Position numbers and translations under genes: made by a program. A stretch of DNA of 64,000 bases from Flavobacteriaceae bacterium (GTDB taxonomy: Bacteria > Bacteroidota > Bacteroidia > Flavobacteriales > Flavobacteriaceae), in assembly GCA_947457615.1 (NCBI GenBank), contig CANGWK010000002.1:113180-177179 (forward strand), given 5' to 3'. The stretch's first letter is position 1. Every line of letters begins with the position of its first letter. Below are positions 45,870 through 54,934 of this stretch, piece after piece. Under the pieces are notes generated by a model. The model searched no databases. It was given only the letters and a program-made list of their open reading frames with translations, and was not told the DNA's origin.

Positions 45870-48077
45870 TCAAATAACAAAATTAATTCCTAAAACTAAA
45901 TTTCTTCCAATGTTAGGAATTCCATCATTTTTTAGTCTAGATAGATGAGAAATATAGGTTTTATTCAACAGATTATTTGCGTTCAAATTAACATCAAAAA
46001 CTATTTTCCCTAAAGTAACTTTTCCGCCAAAGCCCAAATTTAATAAAGTATAATCGTTGGATTTGGTTTCAAACGACCCTGAATTATTTTGATTTAAAGT
46101 ATGTTCAACATTCAAAACTGCAAAACTGTCTTTTAAATATTTAGTTAATTTGAATTCGGTTTTTATAGAATTATTCCACTTGTTAGCCGGGATTAAAGGT
46201 AAATTGTCTCCACTTTGTTTTTTGCCTGTTACGCTTTCAAAACTACTTGTAATGTGCAACCAATCTAAAGGATGTGGATGGAAGTGAACTCCAGCTTCAC
46301 CGCCATATAAATTGGCGTTTTCTTGAGCATAATCGTAACCATCCAACCCATCAATTTTTCTGCCATTTGGAGCAATAAAAATATAATTATTGATGTGATT
46401 GTAAAATCCGTTAAGGAACAATTCAAAATGCGGATTTCGATATTCCAAATTCAAATCGGTTTGGAAATTTTGTTCATTTTGCAAATTCACATTGCCAATT
46501 TCATAACGATTACTTCCTTCATGAACCCCATTCGATGTCAATTCTGCCAAATTGGGAGCCCTAAATCCGGAAGCAAAATTCAATCGCAAAATAATATCTT
46601 TTTTAAGATTGGTTTTGAATCCCAATGACGAATTAAAACTTTGAAATTTCTTGTCTACCGATTGAAAATAGCCTTCATTACCAACAATTCCATGTTCGGT
46701 AGCAGTTACATTTCTATTGTCAAAACGAATTCCCGCTTGTATAATATTTTTTTTCCATTCGTAATTGGCAGTGCCAAAAACCCCAAAATCATTAGTTGTT
46801 GCATCCGGGATTAAATATTCTATGCCCGAGTTGGTATTAGTTTGGTGCATTCCTTGGGTGCCAATTATTGCTTCCAATTTTCCGAATTTTGGCAAATAAT
46901 ACTTCACATTATAATTGTATGTTTTCAATTTCATGCGCAAATTGGCTACATCACTATCTACAAACTCACTTCTATCATTGGAAATATATCCCAAATCAGC
47001 ATCTAACTTGGAATTTGTAAAGAAAAAAGTGTTGTTTAAACTTATAATACTTGCAAAAACAGCTTGCTTTGGATAGGCCGTATTCTTAGTTGAAGTTTGT
47101 TCTGCGGTACCATTTTCAGGAATTCCTAAATCCAATTTATTGAAATTGTATCGTAAAGTAGAAGTGAATTTGGCATTAGAATATCCCAAAGCAGTTTTAA
47201 AATCCGATTCGTTATACCGGGTATTGGTGACTCTATTTCCGTTTGGAATTTTATAATCGGCATGGGTATTGTAACTTCCGCGGGCTAAAAATTTGAAATT
47301 ATCCAAAGACTTTTTCACCCCTAAAGAGGTGTTACTTCCGTTAGTATTAGAGAATAATTTCTGACTAAAATTAGTATCAACAGTATTGGAAGACGCAAAT
47401 TTTTCGGGGTTAAAATACAAGACACCGCCAATAGCATCAGAACCATACAATAACGAGGCAGGTCCTTTAATCACCTCAACGCTTTCTATTCCGGCATCGT
47501 TCAAGCCAAGTCCATGCTCTTCACCAAATTGTTGGTTTTCCAATCGAACTCCTTGCGAATATACTAAAACTCGGCTACCGCTCAACCCCCTAATTACAGG
47601 TTTTCCAATGGAAGTTCCCGTTGAAACTTGTGAAACGCCTGGTATGGTTGCCAAGCCTTCAATTAAAGTAGAAGTGCCTTTTTGCGAAAGCGACTTAATC
47701 GATTGGTGTTCCACTTTCATAACGTTTTGCGATTGCAGTTTATTGAATGCCGTAGAAACAATTACCTCCTCCATTTGATGCAACGATTCTTCTAAAAAGA
47801 TGTCTATTTTTTGCTCTTTCGAATTAGAAATAAACTCCTTCGATTGGGTTGCAAAACCCATGTAGGAAAAAACCATTTTGAATTTTCCGTTGGGTAAATT
47901 ATTAAAAACATACTTCCCGTTTTCATCGGAAATAGTTTCTTTGTGGAGTTCTGGAATAGCGATGGTAGATCCCAAAATAGGTTCGTTTTTTTTATTGGTA
48001 ATTGTCCCGCTTACTTTGTTTTGTGCTGTAGCAACTAACGAAAACCCTAATAGCAGGGCGTACAAAAATGATTTCAT
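45870..48077 (-). CDS. TonB-dependent outer-membrane receptor
   Basis: 735 residues. Signal peptide (MKSFLYALLLGFSLVATAQ), an N-terminal carboxypeptidase-regulatory-like domain (KVSGTITNKKNEPILGSTIA), plug domain with STLIEGLATIPGVSQVSTGT and GPASLLYGSDAIGGVLYF, then the barrel ending in GRNLVLGINFVI. Loops contain His-rich GVHFHPHPLDWLHITSS. The small upstream gene product with HAHH and CxxC motifs suggests that the substrate is a metal ion (zinc or copper) or a complex of it; this is inference from context. Confidence 0.88.
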   Translation of the reverse strand: MKSFLYALLLGFSLVATAQNKVSGTITNKKNEPILGSTIAIPELHKETISDENGKYVFNNLPNGKFKMVFSYMGFATQSKEFISNSKEQKIDIFLEESLHQMEEVIVSTAFNKLQSQNVMKVEHQSIKSLSQKGTSTLIEGLATIPGVSQVSTGTSIGKPVIRGLSGSRVLVYSQGVRLENQQFGEEHGLGLNDAGIESVEVIKGPASLLYGSDAIGGVLYFNPEKFASSNTVDTNFSQKLFSNTNGSNTSLGVKKSLDNFKFLARGSYNTHADYKIPNGNRVTNTRYNESDFKTALGYSNAKFTSTLRYNFNKLDLGIPENGTAEQTSTKNTAYPKQAVFASIISLNNTFFFTNSKLDADLGYISNDRSEFVDSDVANLRMKLKTYNYNVKYYLPKFGKLEAIIGTQGMHQTNTNSGIEYLIPDATTNDFGVFGTANYEWKKNIIQAGIRFDNRNVTATEHGIVGNEGYFQSVDKKFQSFNSSLGFKTNLKKDIILRLNFASGFRAPNLAELTSNGVHEGSNRYEIGNVNLQNEQNFQTDLNLEYRNPHFELFLNGFYNHINNYIFIAPNGRKIDGLDGYDYAQENANLYGGEAGVHFHPHPLDWLHITSSFESVTGKKQSGDNLPLIPANKWNNSIKTEFKLTKYLKDSFAVLNVEHTLNQNNSGSFETKSNDYTLLNLGFGGKVTLGKIVFDVNLNANNLLNKTYISHLSRLKNDGIPNIGRNLVLGINFVI

Positions 48078-48137
48078 TATAGAATGATTTATTGTTAAAA
48101 CTATATTATCTGAATTTAATTCAGAATTAATTTGGGT

Positions 48138-48491
48138 TTAAACAATACAACTTGGGGGTGCTCGAAGCGCAAAAAGACTACCTCGAAAAGATTGGGCTAT
48201 TTCTTTAGAGTAGAAATAAGAATGCGAAACTGGGACAACCACTTTCTTAAAAGTGAACGAAAAACTATCCGATTTTATAGAAGTACTAAAAACAAATTCA
48301 CAAACAAAACAACGCTCTAAATTGTGGTGTGCATGTGTGAATTGACTCCGGTTTTTAGCGTAATTGTGAGGGCATTGCTTTTTGGAAAGTTCTTTTTCTA
48401 GGTGAACAAATGAATGCGTCGATTGCAGCACTATTGCAAACAATACTGCCAAACCAAAAGCAAAACTTACTAAAGAACTCTTTTTAATCAT
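48138..48491 (-). CDS. Small membrane/secreted His-Cys protein upstream of the receptor
   Basis: 117 residues. N-terminal hydrophobic helix (FAFGLAVLFAIVLQSTHSFV), then a loop with HAHHNLERCFVCEF, giving several His and a CxxC pair, and a C-terminus ending SLFALRAPPSCIV. The layout (TM helix, metal-type residues, RAPP tail) resembles DUF2946-like proteins found next to copper or zinc receptors in other phyla. Located 60 bp upstream of the TonB-dependent receptor gene and probably co-transcribed with it from the -7 box at 48497-48504. Confidence 0.65.
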   Translation of the reverse strand: MIKKSSLVSFAFGLAVLFAIVLQSTHSFVHLEKELSKKQCPHNYAKNRSQFTHAHHNLERCFVCEFVFSTSIKSDSFSFTFKKVVVPVSHSYFYSKEIAQSFRGSLFALRAPPSCIV

Positions 48492-48496
48492 CTTTG

Positions 48497-48504
48497 CAAA
48501 AGTA
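48497..48504 (-). promoter_or_regulatory. -7 box of the receptor operon, leaderless
   Basis: Minus-strand TACTTTTG, a full TAnnTTTG match ending 5 bases before the ATG at 48491. Predicts a leaderless message. Confidence 0.5.
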
Positions 48505-48518
48505 ACAAACCTAAAATA

Positions 48519-48564
48519 AAAACCATCGAAATTAACAAACTATATAGTTAATTTCGATGGTTTT
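48519..48564. terminator. Strong hairpin terminator downstream of asd
   Basis: Perfect 18-bp arms (AAAACCATCGAAATTAAC with GTTAATTTCGATGGTTTT) around a 10-nt loop, 20 bp after the asd stop codon and followed in the leftward direction by T-rich sequence. It separates asd from the receptor operon. Confidence 0.85.
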
Positions 48565-48583
48565 AATTGTAAAAAACAATCGT

Positions 48584-49573
48584 TTATACTAATTTATGCG
48601 CTACTAAATATTCAGCAATTTGAATAGTATTGGTAGCAGCACCTTTTCTTAAATTATCAGCGACAATCCACATGTTTAGAGAATTGGCTTGGCTTTCGTC
48701 ACGCCGAATTCTTCCTACAAAAACATCGTCTTTCCCTTGAGCAAATAATGGCATTGGATAAGAAAAAGCGTCTAAATTATCTTGCACAACTACTCCATCG
48801 GTTTCTTGTAAAATAGAACGGATTTCACTTAAATCAAATTCCTTTTCAAATTCTATGTTCACCGCTTCACTATGTCCGCCAACAATTGGTACACGAACTG
48901 CGGTTGCTGTTACTGCAATAGAATTATCACTTAAAATCTTCTTAGTTTCTTTCACCAATTTCATTTCTTCTTTGGTATAACCATTATCTTCAAAACTATC
49001 ACATTGCGGAATGGCATTACGATGAATTTGGTATTTGTATGCCATTTCACCTTGCACACCAGCATATTCATTTTCTAATTGTTGCACAGCTTTTACTCCC
49101 GTTCCGGTGATGGATTGGTAGGTAGAAACAATAACGCGTTTTATTTTATATTTTGCATGCAAAGGAGCCAAAACTAAAACCATTTGGATGGTAGAACAGT
49201 TAGGATTTGCAATGATTTTATCGTCTTTAGTTAATTGGGAAGCGTTAATTTCTGGAACAATTAACTTTTTAGTAGGATCCATTCTCCAAGCCGATGAGTT
49301 ATCTATAACGGTGGTTCCTGCTTCCGCAAATTTTGGAGCCCAAGCCAAAGAGGTTTCACCACCTGCAGAAAACAAAGCAATATCTGCCTTCATTTCTACA
49401 GCGGTTTGCATGCCTACCACTTTATATTTTTTCCCTTTATATTCGATTTCTTTTCCAACTGATTTCTCAGATGCCACCGGAATTAACTCGGTAACAGGAA
49501 AATTTCTTTCTGCTAAAACTTGAAGCATTACTTCGCCAACCATTCCGGTAGCGCCAACCACGGCAACTCTCAT
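48584..49573 (-). CDS. asd: Aspartate-semialdehyde dehydrogenase
   Basis: 329 residues. NADPH-dependent reduction of aspartyl phosphate in lysine, threonine, methionine and diaminopimelate synthesis. N-terminal MRVAVVGATGMVGEVMLQVL for NADP; catalytic Cys in IIANPNCSTIQMVLVLAPLH; TYQSITGTGVKAVQQL; substrate-binding VRVPIVGGHSEAVNIEFEKE. Full family length. A -7 box lies at 49610-49617 and a strong hairpin follows the gene. Confidence 0.97.
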   Translation of the reverse strand: MRVAVVGATGMVGEVMLQVLAERNFPVTELIPVASEKSVGKEIEYKGKKYKVVGMQTAVEMKADIALFSAGGETSLAWAPKFAEAGTTVIDNSSAWRMDPTKKLIVPEINASQLTKDDKIIANPNCSTIQMVLVLAPLHAKYKIKRVIVSTYQSITGTGVKAVQQLENEYAGVQGEMAYKYQIHRNAIPQCDSFEDNGYTKEEMKLVKETKKILSDNSIAVTATAVRVPIVGGHSEAVNIEFEKEFDLSEIRSILQETDGVVVQDNLDAFSYPMPLFAQGKDDVFVGRIRRDESQANSLNMWIVADNLRKGAATNTIQIAEYLVAHKLV

Positions 49574-49609
49574 ATACTACTATTTAGATTTTAATAAAAT
49601 TTACAAAAA

Positions 49610-49617
49610 CAAAAGTA
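49610..49617 (-). promoter_or_regulatory. -7 promoter box of asd
   Basis: Minus-strand TACTTTTG fits TAnnTTTG, 36 bases upstream of the asd ATG. Confidence 0.5.
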
Positions 49618-49656
49618 ATCAGAAATTTGTTTTTAGTGGAAGTATTGAAATAAAAA

Positions 49657-49740
49657 TTAACAATTGGGCTTTGAGGCACTATTGAAAGTGAAATCTTCAG
49701 TTAACAATTCTGCGTGGAAGAAATTAAGTAAGTTTTTCAT
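49657..49740 (-). CDS. Possible 27-residue peptide
   Basis: A short ORF in the asd/T9SS-protein spacer reads MKNLLNFFHAELLTEDFTFN followed by SASKPNC and a stop. It has an amphipathic start and a single terminal Cys. No good promoter is seen in front of it, and the assignment is weak. The rest of 49574-49828 is non-coding, with TAAATTTG at 49811-49818 as -7 box for the next gene. Confidence 0.25.
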   Translation of the reverse strand: MKNLLNFFHAELLTEDFTFNSASKPNC

Positions 49741-49828
49741 TTTTAGTTATTTAAAAATTATTTTTATTATTATTTGACATCTTAGAAAGATATTAAATGA
49801 ATAAATTTCTTAAATTTGTAAAAAAAAC

Positions 49829-50848
49829 ATGAAAAAAATAGTAATCTGTATCGTCTTATTTACATTTATTCTCGGTCACTCTCAAACTGTTTTTCAAGAC
49901 AATTTTAATAGTTATACCGTTAACACACAATTAAGCGGGCAAGGAACATGGACAAATAACTCTTCAAATGGGGGAACTGGTTCATGTACAGGTGCATTGT
50001 GTACTAATTCTAAAGTTCTAACTCCCGGGTTTAGTTACCTTAATTACGGTACGTCTTCTAATTCTTTACAATTATTAACTGATACTGATGGTTGTGGATC
50101 TTTATTTACTCCTGTAACTTCAGGTGACATGTATGTTGGTTTCATGATAAATGTAAGTAGTGCTGTTACCAGTCCAAATGATTTTTTTCGAGTTAATAAC
50201 GGAAGTTTTATTACAACAACTTTTAGAGTATTTATAAAATTGATAACAGGAAATACTTTTGTTATTGGAATTAGTAAAGGCGGTTCAGGAAATGCTATCG
50301 TTTATACTACCAATTTGTATGCAATTAACCAAGACCATTTATTGATATTAAAATATTCACAAATGGCAGGTGCTTCGGATGATCAATTGAATTTATATGT
50401 AAATCCAGTGATTGCAAACGGTGTTCCAGCAACTCCAGATGCTACCACCAATTCGGGAACAGATCAATCTGGAAGTGTTGACCGACTAGTTTTTAGACAA
50501 AACACAACCTCCACTCCTTCGGGTAGAGCAGGATTAGTTAGTGTTGCCAAATCATGGACTGGATTAATTTTCCCAACCATGGCTCTAACTGATTTTTCAA
50601 AAGAAAAATTTTCTATAAATACAAGTGAGGCAAAAAACGGGTTATTACAAATTAATTCAATTGATAATGTTGAAAATGCACAACTTTCTATTTATAATAT
50701 TGATGGAAAATTAATGGAAAATAAATCTGTTTCTTTGATAGATTCTTCTAATACAATTGCTATTAATCCTATGTCAAGCAATGGCGTTTATATTGTATTA
50801 ATTTCAGCAAATGGAGAGAATTACAATCAAAAAGTTGTTGTAAAATAA
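49829..50848 (+). CDS. Secreted protein with T9SS C-terminal sorting domain
   Basis: 339 residues. Signal peptide (MKKIVICIVLFTFILGHSQ), then a beta-rich region like a lectin/LamG-type jelly roll (VFQDNFNSYTVNTQLSGQGT; AGLVSVAKSWTGLIFPT), and a type A T9SS sorting domain at the C-terminus (LSIYNIDGKLMENKSVSLID, then GVYIVLISANGENYNQKVVVK in part). Exported by the SprA translocon and anchored or released at the surface. Binding target unknown. -7 box TAAATTTG at 49811-49818, 10 bases before the ATG. Followed after 20 bp by the CapA-like gene. Confidence 0.85.
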   Translation: MKKIVICIVLFTFILGHSQTVFQDNFNSYTVNTQLSGQGTWTNNSSNGGTGSCTGALCTNSKVLTPGFSYLNYGTSSNSLQLLTDTDGCGSLFTPVTSGDMYVGFMINVSSAVTSPNDFFRVNNGSFITTTFRVFIKLITGNTFVIGISKGGSGNAIVYTTNLYAINQDHLLILKYSQMAGASDDQLNLYVNPVIANGVPATPDATTNSGTDQSGSVDRLVFRQNTTSTPSGRAGLVSVAKSWTGLIFPTMALTDFSKEKFSINTSEAKNGLLQINSIDNVENAQLSIYNIDGKLMENKSVSLIDSSNTIAINPMSSNGVYIVLISANGENYNQKVVVK

Positions 50849-50868
50849 AATTAATTTCTATACAAATT

Positions 50869-51996
50869 ATGAAAAAAATAACTCTAATTAGTTTTTGCTT
50901 TGTAGCATTAATTACAGCAGGATTATTGTCTGGTAATGGACTTTTTAATTCCATTAATAAGAAGAAGATTATAATTAATAAGTCTAAAAAAACAGATTCC
51001 GAACAGTTTTTAAAAAGTAAACCAAAGGATTCTATTTCTATAATTGGAGTTGGAGATATGATGTTGGGAACAAATTTCCCCTCTGAAAGTTATTTACCCC
51101 CTGAGGATGGAAAAAATATCTTAACACCAGTAAAATCAATTATTGAAGATGCAGATATTTCATTTGGAAATCTTGAAGGTGCAATATTGTCGGGTTCAGG
51201 CAAAGCCAAGACTTGCTCTAATCCTGCTGTTTGTTATGCTTTTAAAATGCCGGATCATTATGTGAATTATTTTAAAGAAGCTGGATTTGATGTTTTAAGT
51301 ATTGCAAATAATCACGTTAGTGATTTTGGTGATATTGGAAAAAAAAACACTGCCAAAATGCTAAAGAATGCTGGTATTAATTTTGCAGGATTATTGGAAT
51401 ATCCATTTACTACATTTGAAAAAGATGGAGTAAAATATGGCTTTTGTGCTTTTGCTCCTAATAACGGAACAGTGGATATTAACGATAGTGAAAATGCTAT
51501 CAAAATAGTAAAGAAATTAAACTCTATTTGCGACATAGTAATAGTATCTTTTCATGGAGGTGCAGAAGGATCATCAAGAAGTCATATAACTCGTGAAGAT
51601 GAATTATTTCTTGGAGAAAATAGAGGTAACCCTTATAAGTTTGCTAGAACAGTTATAGATGCAGGTGCAGATATTGTTTTTGGCCATGGCCCTCATGTAA
51701 CAAGAGCGGTTGATATTTATAAAGGGAAATTTATAGCCTATAGCATGGGAAATTTTGCTACCTATGGGCGTTTTAATCTTAAAGGAATATGTGGAATAGC
51801 TCCAATAATTAAACTATTTGTAAATAAAAAAGGTGAATTCTTATCCGGAAAAATTGTCTCAACTAAACAAATTGGTGAAGGTGGTCCCATTATAGACGAA
51901 GAGCAATTGGTTTTGAAAGAAATAATAAACTTAACAAAATTGGATGTTCCAGAATCTCAAATAGTAGTTGAACAAAATGGATTAATTCATAAATAA
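50869..51996 (+). CDS. CapA-family metallophosphatase-like protein
   Basis: 375 residues. N-terminal membrane/signal segment (ITLISFCFVALITAGLLSG), then a PGA_cap domain: IIGVGDMMLGTNF, SFGNLEGAIL, VLSIANNHVSDFG, IVIVSFHGGAEGS, and DIVFGHGPHVTRAVDIYKGK with FIAYSMGNF. The Asp, Asn and His residues of these motifs form the calcineurin-like metal site. Family members act in poly-gamma-glutamate capsule synthesis, but no capBC genes are nearby, so the role is open. Follows the T9SS gene after 20 bp, likely the same operon. Confidence 0.87.
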   Translation: MKKITLISFCFVALITAGLLSGNGLFNSINKKKIIINKSKKTDSEQFLKSKPKDSISIIGVGDMMLGTNFPSESYLPPEDGKNILTPVKSIIEDADISFGNLEGAILSGSGKAKTCSNPAVCYAFKMPDHYVNYFKEAGFDVLSIANNHVSDFGDIGKKNTAKMLKNAGINFAGLLEYPFTTFEKDGVKYGFCAFAPNNGTVDINDSENAIKIVKKLNSICDIVIVSFHGGAEGSSRSHITREDELFLGENRGNPYKFARTVIDAGADIVFGHGPHVTRAVDIYKGKFIAYSMGNFATYGRFNLKGICGIAPIIKLFVNKKGEFLSGKIVSTKQIGEGGPIIDEEQLVLKEIINLTKLDVPESQIVVEQNGLIHK

Positions 51997-52223
51997 AACT
52001 ACATTATAGATTAGATTTAATATTTAATCATTTATTGTGGAACAAATTGAAATTTTGCTTTGTGATGGGAGAAAATTGTTGGTTTTATTTTAATTTTCAG
52101 ATAGCAAAACTATAATAACAGGAAAATTAGATTCAGAAACTTTAAATCCTTTAGCCCTCTCAAAAAAAAGTGTGGCAAATGGTATTAGACAATTTTAAGT
52201 TACACGTAATTCAGTAAAATACA
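51997..52223. other. Gene-free spacer with a short gene-like remnant
   Basis: No complete gene. On the plus strand about 52105-52195 reads TGKLDSETLNPLALSKKSVA followed by NGIRQF and a stop, without a start codon or intact upstream frame; it may be the tail of a decayed gene. Otherwise A/T-rich. Confidence 0.3.
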
Positions 52224-52253
52224 AAAGGGTTTTGGCATTCACCAAAACCCTTT
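52224..52253. terminator. Intrinsic terminator downstream of the SnoaL-like gene
   Basis: Perfect arms AAAGGGTTTTGG and CCAAAACCCTTT around a 6-nt loop, 20 bp past the end of the minus-strand SnoaL-like gene. Can stop transcription from both sides. Confidence 0.8.
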
Positions 52254-52273
52254 CAAAGAAATAAATTAAAGAA

Positions 52274-52759
52274 TTACTTTAATAACCCTAATTGTTTCAT
52301 AAAATCCATGTTGTCCATAAAATCTCTTTCTTCAACGATTTTACCGTTTGCCATTCTAGCAATTGTACAACCTTCTACATCAATTGTTTTTCCTGTTGCT
52401 GGTATTCCCATAAAATCACCTGTGTGGGTTCCTTTAAATTCCCAGTATTTTGTTAGTTTGTCACCACTTGCAAAAATATCTTTAACAATAAATTTTCTGT
52501 TTGAGAATCCAGTTACAAAATAAGCATAATAAGCTTTCGATTTTGCAATTCCTTTAATTTCTGGTACAGTATGCAATACAATTTCTGGAGCATAAGCAGT
52601 GTCAAGTACATCTACTTTCCCTTCATTAATAACTAATTCCCATGTTTTAGAATAGGAATCGATGTTTGTCTTTGCAACTTTCTCTCTTTCGGCACTTTCA
52701 TTTTTACACGCTACAAATAGTAAGCCTGTTAACGCGATAAATACAATAGATTTTTTCAT
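52274..52759 (-). CDS. SnoaL/NTF2-like lipoprotein
   Basis: 161 residues. Lipoprotein signal peptide (IVFIALTGLLFVAC, lipidated Cys18), then a SnoaL-like ester cyclase fold: NIDSYSKTWELVINEGKVD, VLDTAYAPEIVLHTVPEIKG and YWEFKGTHTGDFMGIPATGK, then EERDFMDNMDFMKQLGLL. The His/Asp residues of SnoaL cavities are present, but reaction and substrate are unknown. Terminator follows. Confidence 0.85.
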   Translation of the reverse strand: MKKSIVFIALTGLLFVACKNESAEREKVAKTNIDSYSKTWELVINEGKVDVLDTAYAPEIVLHTVPEIKGIAKSKAYYAYFVTGFSNRKFIVKDIFASGDKLTKYWEFKGTHTGDFMGIPATGKTIDVEGCTIARMANGKIVEERDFMDNMDFMKQLGLLK

Positions 52760-53092
52760 TTTTAAAGTTTTTGGTTAAAATTTTAGCAAAAATAATTAAA
52801 TTAATTAAAAAGAATAAGGATTTTATTATCCATGATAAAAAAATTGAAGTCTCGTAAACTTTTTAATTTATTATTTATCGTTGGATTTACCAATATTACT
52901 TATCATTCGTTCCAAAACTAGAAATAGCAACAACTATTACAAGGTGAATAATTAAATTATTTTATGCCAATTTTGTTACAAAATGTAAATAATGAAATAA
53001 GGATAACCAAAAGACAAATAAAAGATTTCCTATTATTAAATGTAAATAATATGTAGATTTATATTTTTTATTAAAAACCATGCAATCCTATA
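52760..53092. other. Gene-free spacer
   Basis: 333 bp of A/T-rich sequence between divergent genes. I see no ORF, no clear promoter with both boxes, and no strong hairpin. Confidence 0.5.
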
Positions 53093-53596
53093 ATGAAAAA
53101 CATCTTTTACATTTTCTTTCTATTTACTTTACTTTCCTGTAACAAAAAGGTCTCCATCACTCCAATTGTAGTTTCTCCAAGTTGGAGAGGCACTCCTGGT
53201 AAATTAGTTGTAAAAAAAGGGAATTTGGTTGATACTATTTATGATTGTCATTTTGGGTACACTCCAGAATATAAAATATTAAAGCATTTAGACAAAGAAT
53301 ATTTATTTACAAGTTGTGAAATGAATAATGGAGGAGATAATTATCAAACGTTTGTTTTGTGGTCATTAGAAGATGCTACTTTTTTAGATACCTTATATTT
53401 TAAAGAATTAAATATTAGTAAAGAAATTCAAATTAAGGACAAAACATTCAACTGGACTAGAAGAAAAGGCAACCTAAGGCTAGATAAAAACACTATAGTT
53501 TTTGAAATGGATTCTATAATTACTCTTGTTACGAATGATGAAATAATGGATACTATTTCATTTGGAAAGAGTTTTAAAAGAATTAAGTTGCAGTAA
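53093..53596 (+). CDS. Hypothetical lipoprotein
   Basis: 167 residues. Lipoprotein signal peptide MKNIFYIFFLFTLLSC with the lipobox at LLSC (Cys16), then a beta-rich domain with no motif I recognise (KLVVKKGNLVDTIYDCHFGY; YLFTSCEMNNGGDNYQTFVL). A further Cys pair could form a disulphide. Next gene follows after 21 bp on the same strand, so they are probably co-transcribed. Function unknown. Confidence 0.65.
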   Translation: MKNIFYIFFLFTLLSCNKKVSITPIVVSPSWRGTPGKLVVKKGNLVDTIYDCHFGYTPEYKILKHLDKEYLFTSCEMNNGGDNYQTFVLWSLEDATFLDTLYFKELNISKEIQIKDKTFNWTRRKGNLRLDKNTIVFEMDSIITLVTNDEIMDTISFGKSFKRIKLQ

Positions 53597-53617
53597 CTTT
53601 TAACCAAAATTAATAAT

Positions 53618-54262
53618 ATGAACCAACTTATTAAAGATATTGAATTATTATCTAACCAAAAAAGTTTTAGGCTTGGAATAAGTAATACTGCCGAGAATTT
53701 ATGGTTTTTGATGCACTTCAAAGAATTAGATATTCTTAGTACTGTAATTTATCATCAACAATATAGTGAATTTAGAACTACAAAAACCACTAAGTATCCT
53801 ACTAGGAGGTTAATTAAAAAATTTGCCAATACCGCGGATTTTTTAGACTATTTAAGCCTTGTTTCTATGCCCTTAAAAAGAATTTTTCTTTATGAAATAG
53901 CATTTACTAATGGTTGGAAAATTAAAGAGCAACCACATATTTATTTTACTATATATACTAATTCATTAGAAGAGAGGAATATACTAATAAACCAACTTAT
54001 TAAATCAGTAGGGTACGACCCAATTGCTATTGATTCGCTGGAGCATAATATCACATATTATTTTAAGGCATCAGGTTCATTATTGGATTATAAATTAGGT
54101 GTTTCACCAGATGAGTTTTGGAGTGAAGAGAGGGTAAAGAATTGGAAGGAGGAATATTCATTAAAGAATACTAAAAATGATGAATTATTTAATGAAATAG
54201 GGATTCCGTTTACTATTCCATTTGAAGAAAATTCAAATAATGACTTATTACCACCATTTTAA
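53618..54262 (+). CDS. Hypothetical cytoplasmic protein
   Basis: 214 residues, no signal peptide. Charged and aromatic, with no family motif that I recognise (for example KSFRLGISNTAENLWFLMHF and YFKASGSLLDYKLGVSPDEF). The C-terminal half repeats short acidic/basic strings (EERVKNWKEEYSLKNTKNDE). A decayed copy of the repeat that separates the following cassettes begins 9 bp after its stop, so it marks the left edge of the cassette region. Confidence 0.6.
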   Translation: MNQLIKDIELLSNQKSFRLGISNTAENLWFLMHFKELDILSTVIYHQQYSEFRTTKTTKYPTRRLIKKFANTADFLDYLSLVSMPLKRIFLYEIAFTNGWKIKEQPHIYFTIYTNSLEERNILINQLIKSVGYDPIAIDSLEHNITYYFKASGSLLDYKLGVSPDEFWSEERVKNWKEEYSLKNTKNDELFNEIGIPFTIPFEENSNNDLLPPF

Positions 54263-54270
54263 AATAATCA

Positions 54271-54385
54271 ATAAAAAACTGTCCCGTTTCTGTAAAGGCA
54301 TCATTTTATTCGCTTTCTTTGTCTTATAATGATGCAAATTAATGCTATGCTAATTTGTTAAGTAATAAAATCAAGTATTTATAAA
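54271..54385. repeat. Cassette-boundary repeat, decayed leftmost copy (copy 0)
   Basis: Compared with copy E at 61.2 kb it keeps AATAAAAAACTGTCCCG...TTTCTGTAAAGGC, CGCTTTCTTT, TTAATGC-ATG and AAAATCAA in the same order and spacing, but the conserved CTCCCCCTATTGGAG core is lost. Recognised only by comparison, so tentative. Confidence 0.4.
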
Positions 54386-54431
54386 ACATAATAATCAATA
54401 TCTTAGTGAAATGATAATAAAACTAAAATTT

Positions 54432-54791
54432 ATGAAAAGAATTTCATTGTTTATTGTATTATTAAGTCTATTTTTCACTTCTTGTTTACCATTTCAAACT
54501 CTTAATTCTACAACGTATATTAAACCGAAAGAATCATTTTTATTGGGAAATAATCCCCACGGAAAATTTTTAGCAATAGTCACTAACACTTCTGTTACAC
54601 CTATAACAATATGGAAATGCCCAATAGAGGGCGGAAAGCATTCTCCAATAACACTCAATCCATCGATCACAATAAAAGTGAAAGTAGAAAAGAACACAGC
54701 ACTAAAAATTGAAAATGACTCTGAGGAGCAAATCTCAATTCAACTTAAAGTTAACGGAGATATCGGACTTTCTATGGGGTATCAAAAATAA
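54432..54791 (+). CDS. Small lipoprotein (first cassette gene)
   Basis: 119 residues from the ATG at 54432 (MKRISLFIVLLSLFFTSC); lipobox FTSC. The mature part (QTLNSTTYIKPKESFLLGNN) is followed by beta-type strands with no recognised domain; DSEEQISIQLKVNGDIGLSM near the end. Enclosed between repeat copies 0 and A, with the terminator hairpin of copy A directly after the stop codon. Function unknown. Confidence 0.65.
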   Translation: MKRISLFIVLLSLFFTSCLPFQTLNSTTYIKPKESFLLGNNPHGKFLAIVTNTSVTPITIWKCPIEGGKHSPITLNPSITIKVKVEKNTALKIENDSEEQISIQLKVNGDIGLSMGYQK

Positions 54792-54792
54792 T

Positions 54793-54895
54793 AAAACCCG
54801 ACGCTTTCGTATCGGGTTTTGTTTTGCTTCCTCTCTTGTGGAAGTTAAGAATTTAATGTAATGAATGCTTATTTAATTCTCTTAAAATCATAGAA
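54793..54895. repeat. Cassette-boundary repeat, copy A
   Basis: Terminator hairpin AAAACCCGA/TCGGGTTTT (54793-54820), then the core GCTTCCTCTCTTGTGGAAGTTA in place of GCTCCCCCTATTGGAGAAAGTTA, then TTTAATG-AATGAATGCTTATTTAATT as in copy E. The small hairpin CTTCC/GGAAG replaces CTCC/GGAG of the other copies by changes in both arms. Confidence 0.75.
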
Positions 54896-54934
54896 GTAAA
54901 GGATTATTACATTTAATTGGTTTTTGTTTAGTTA

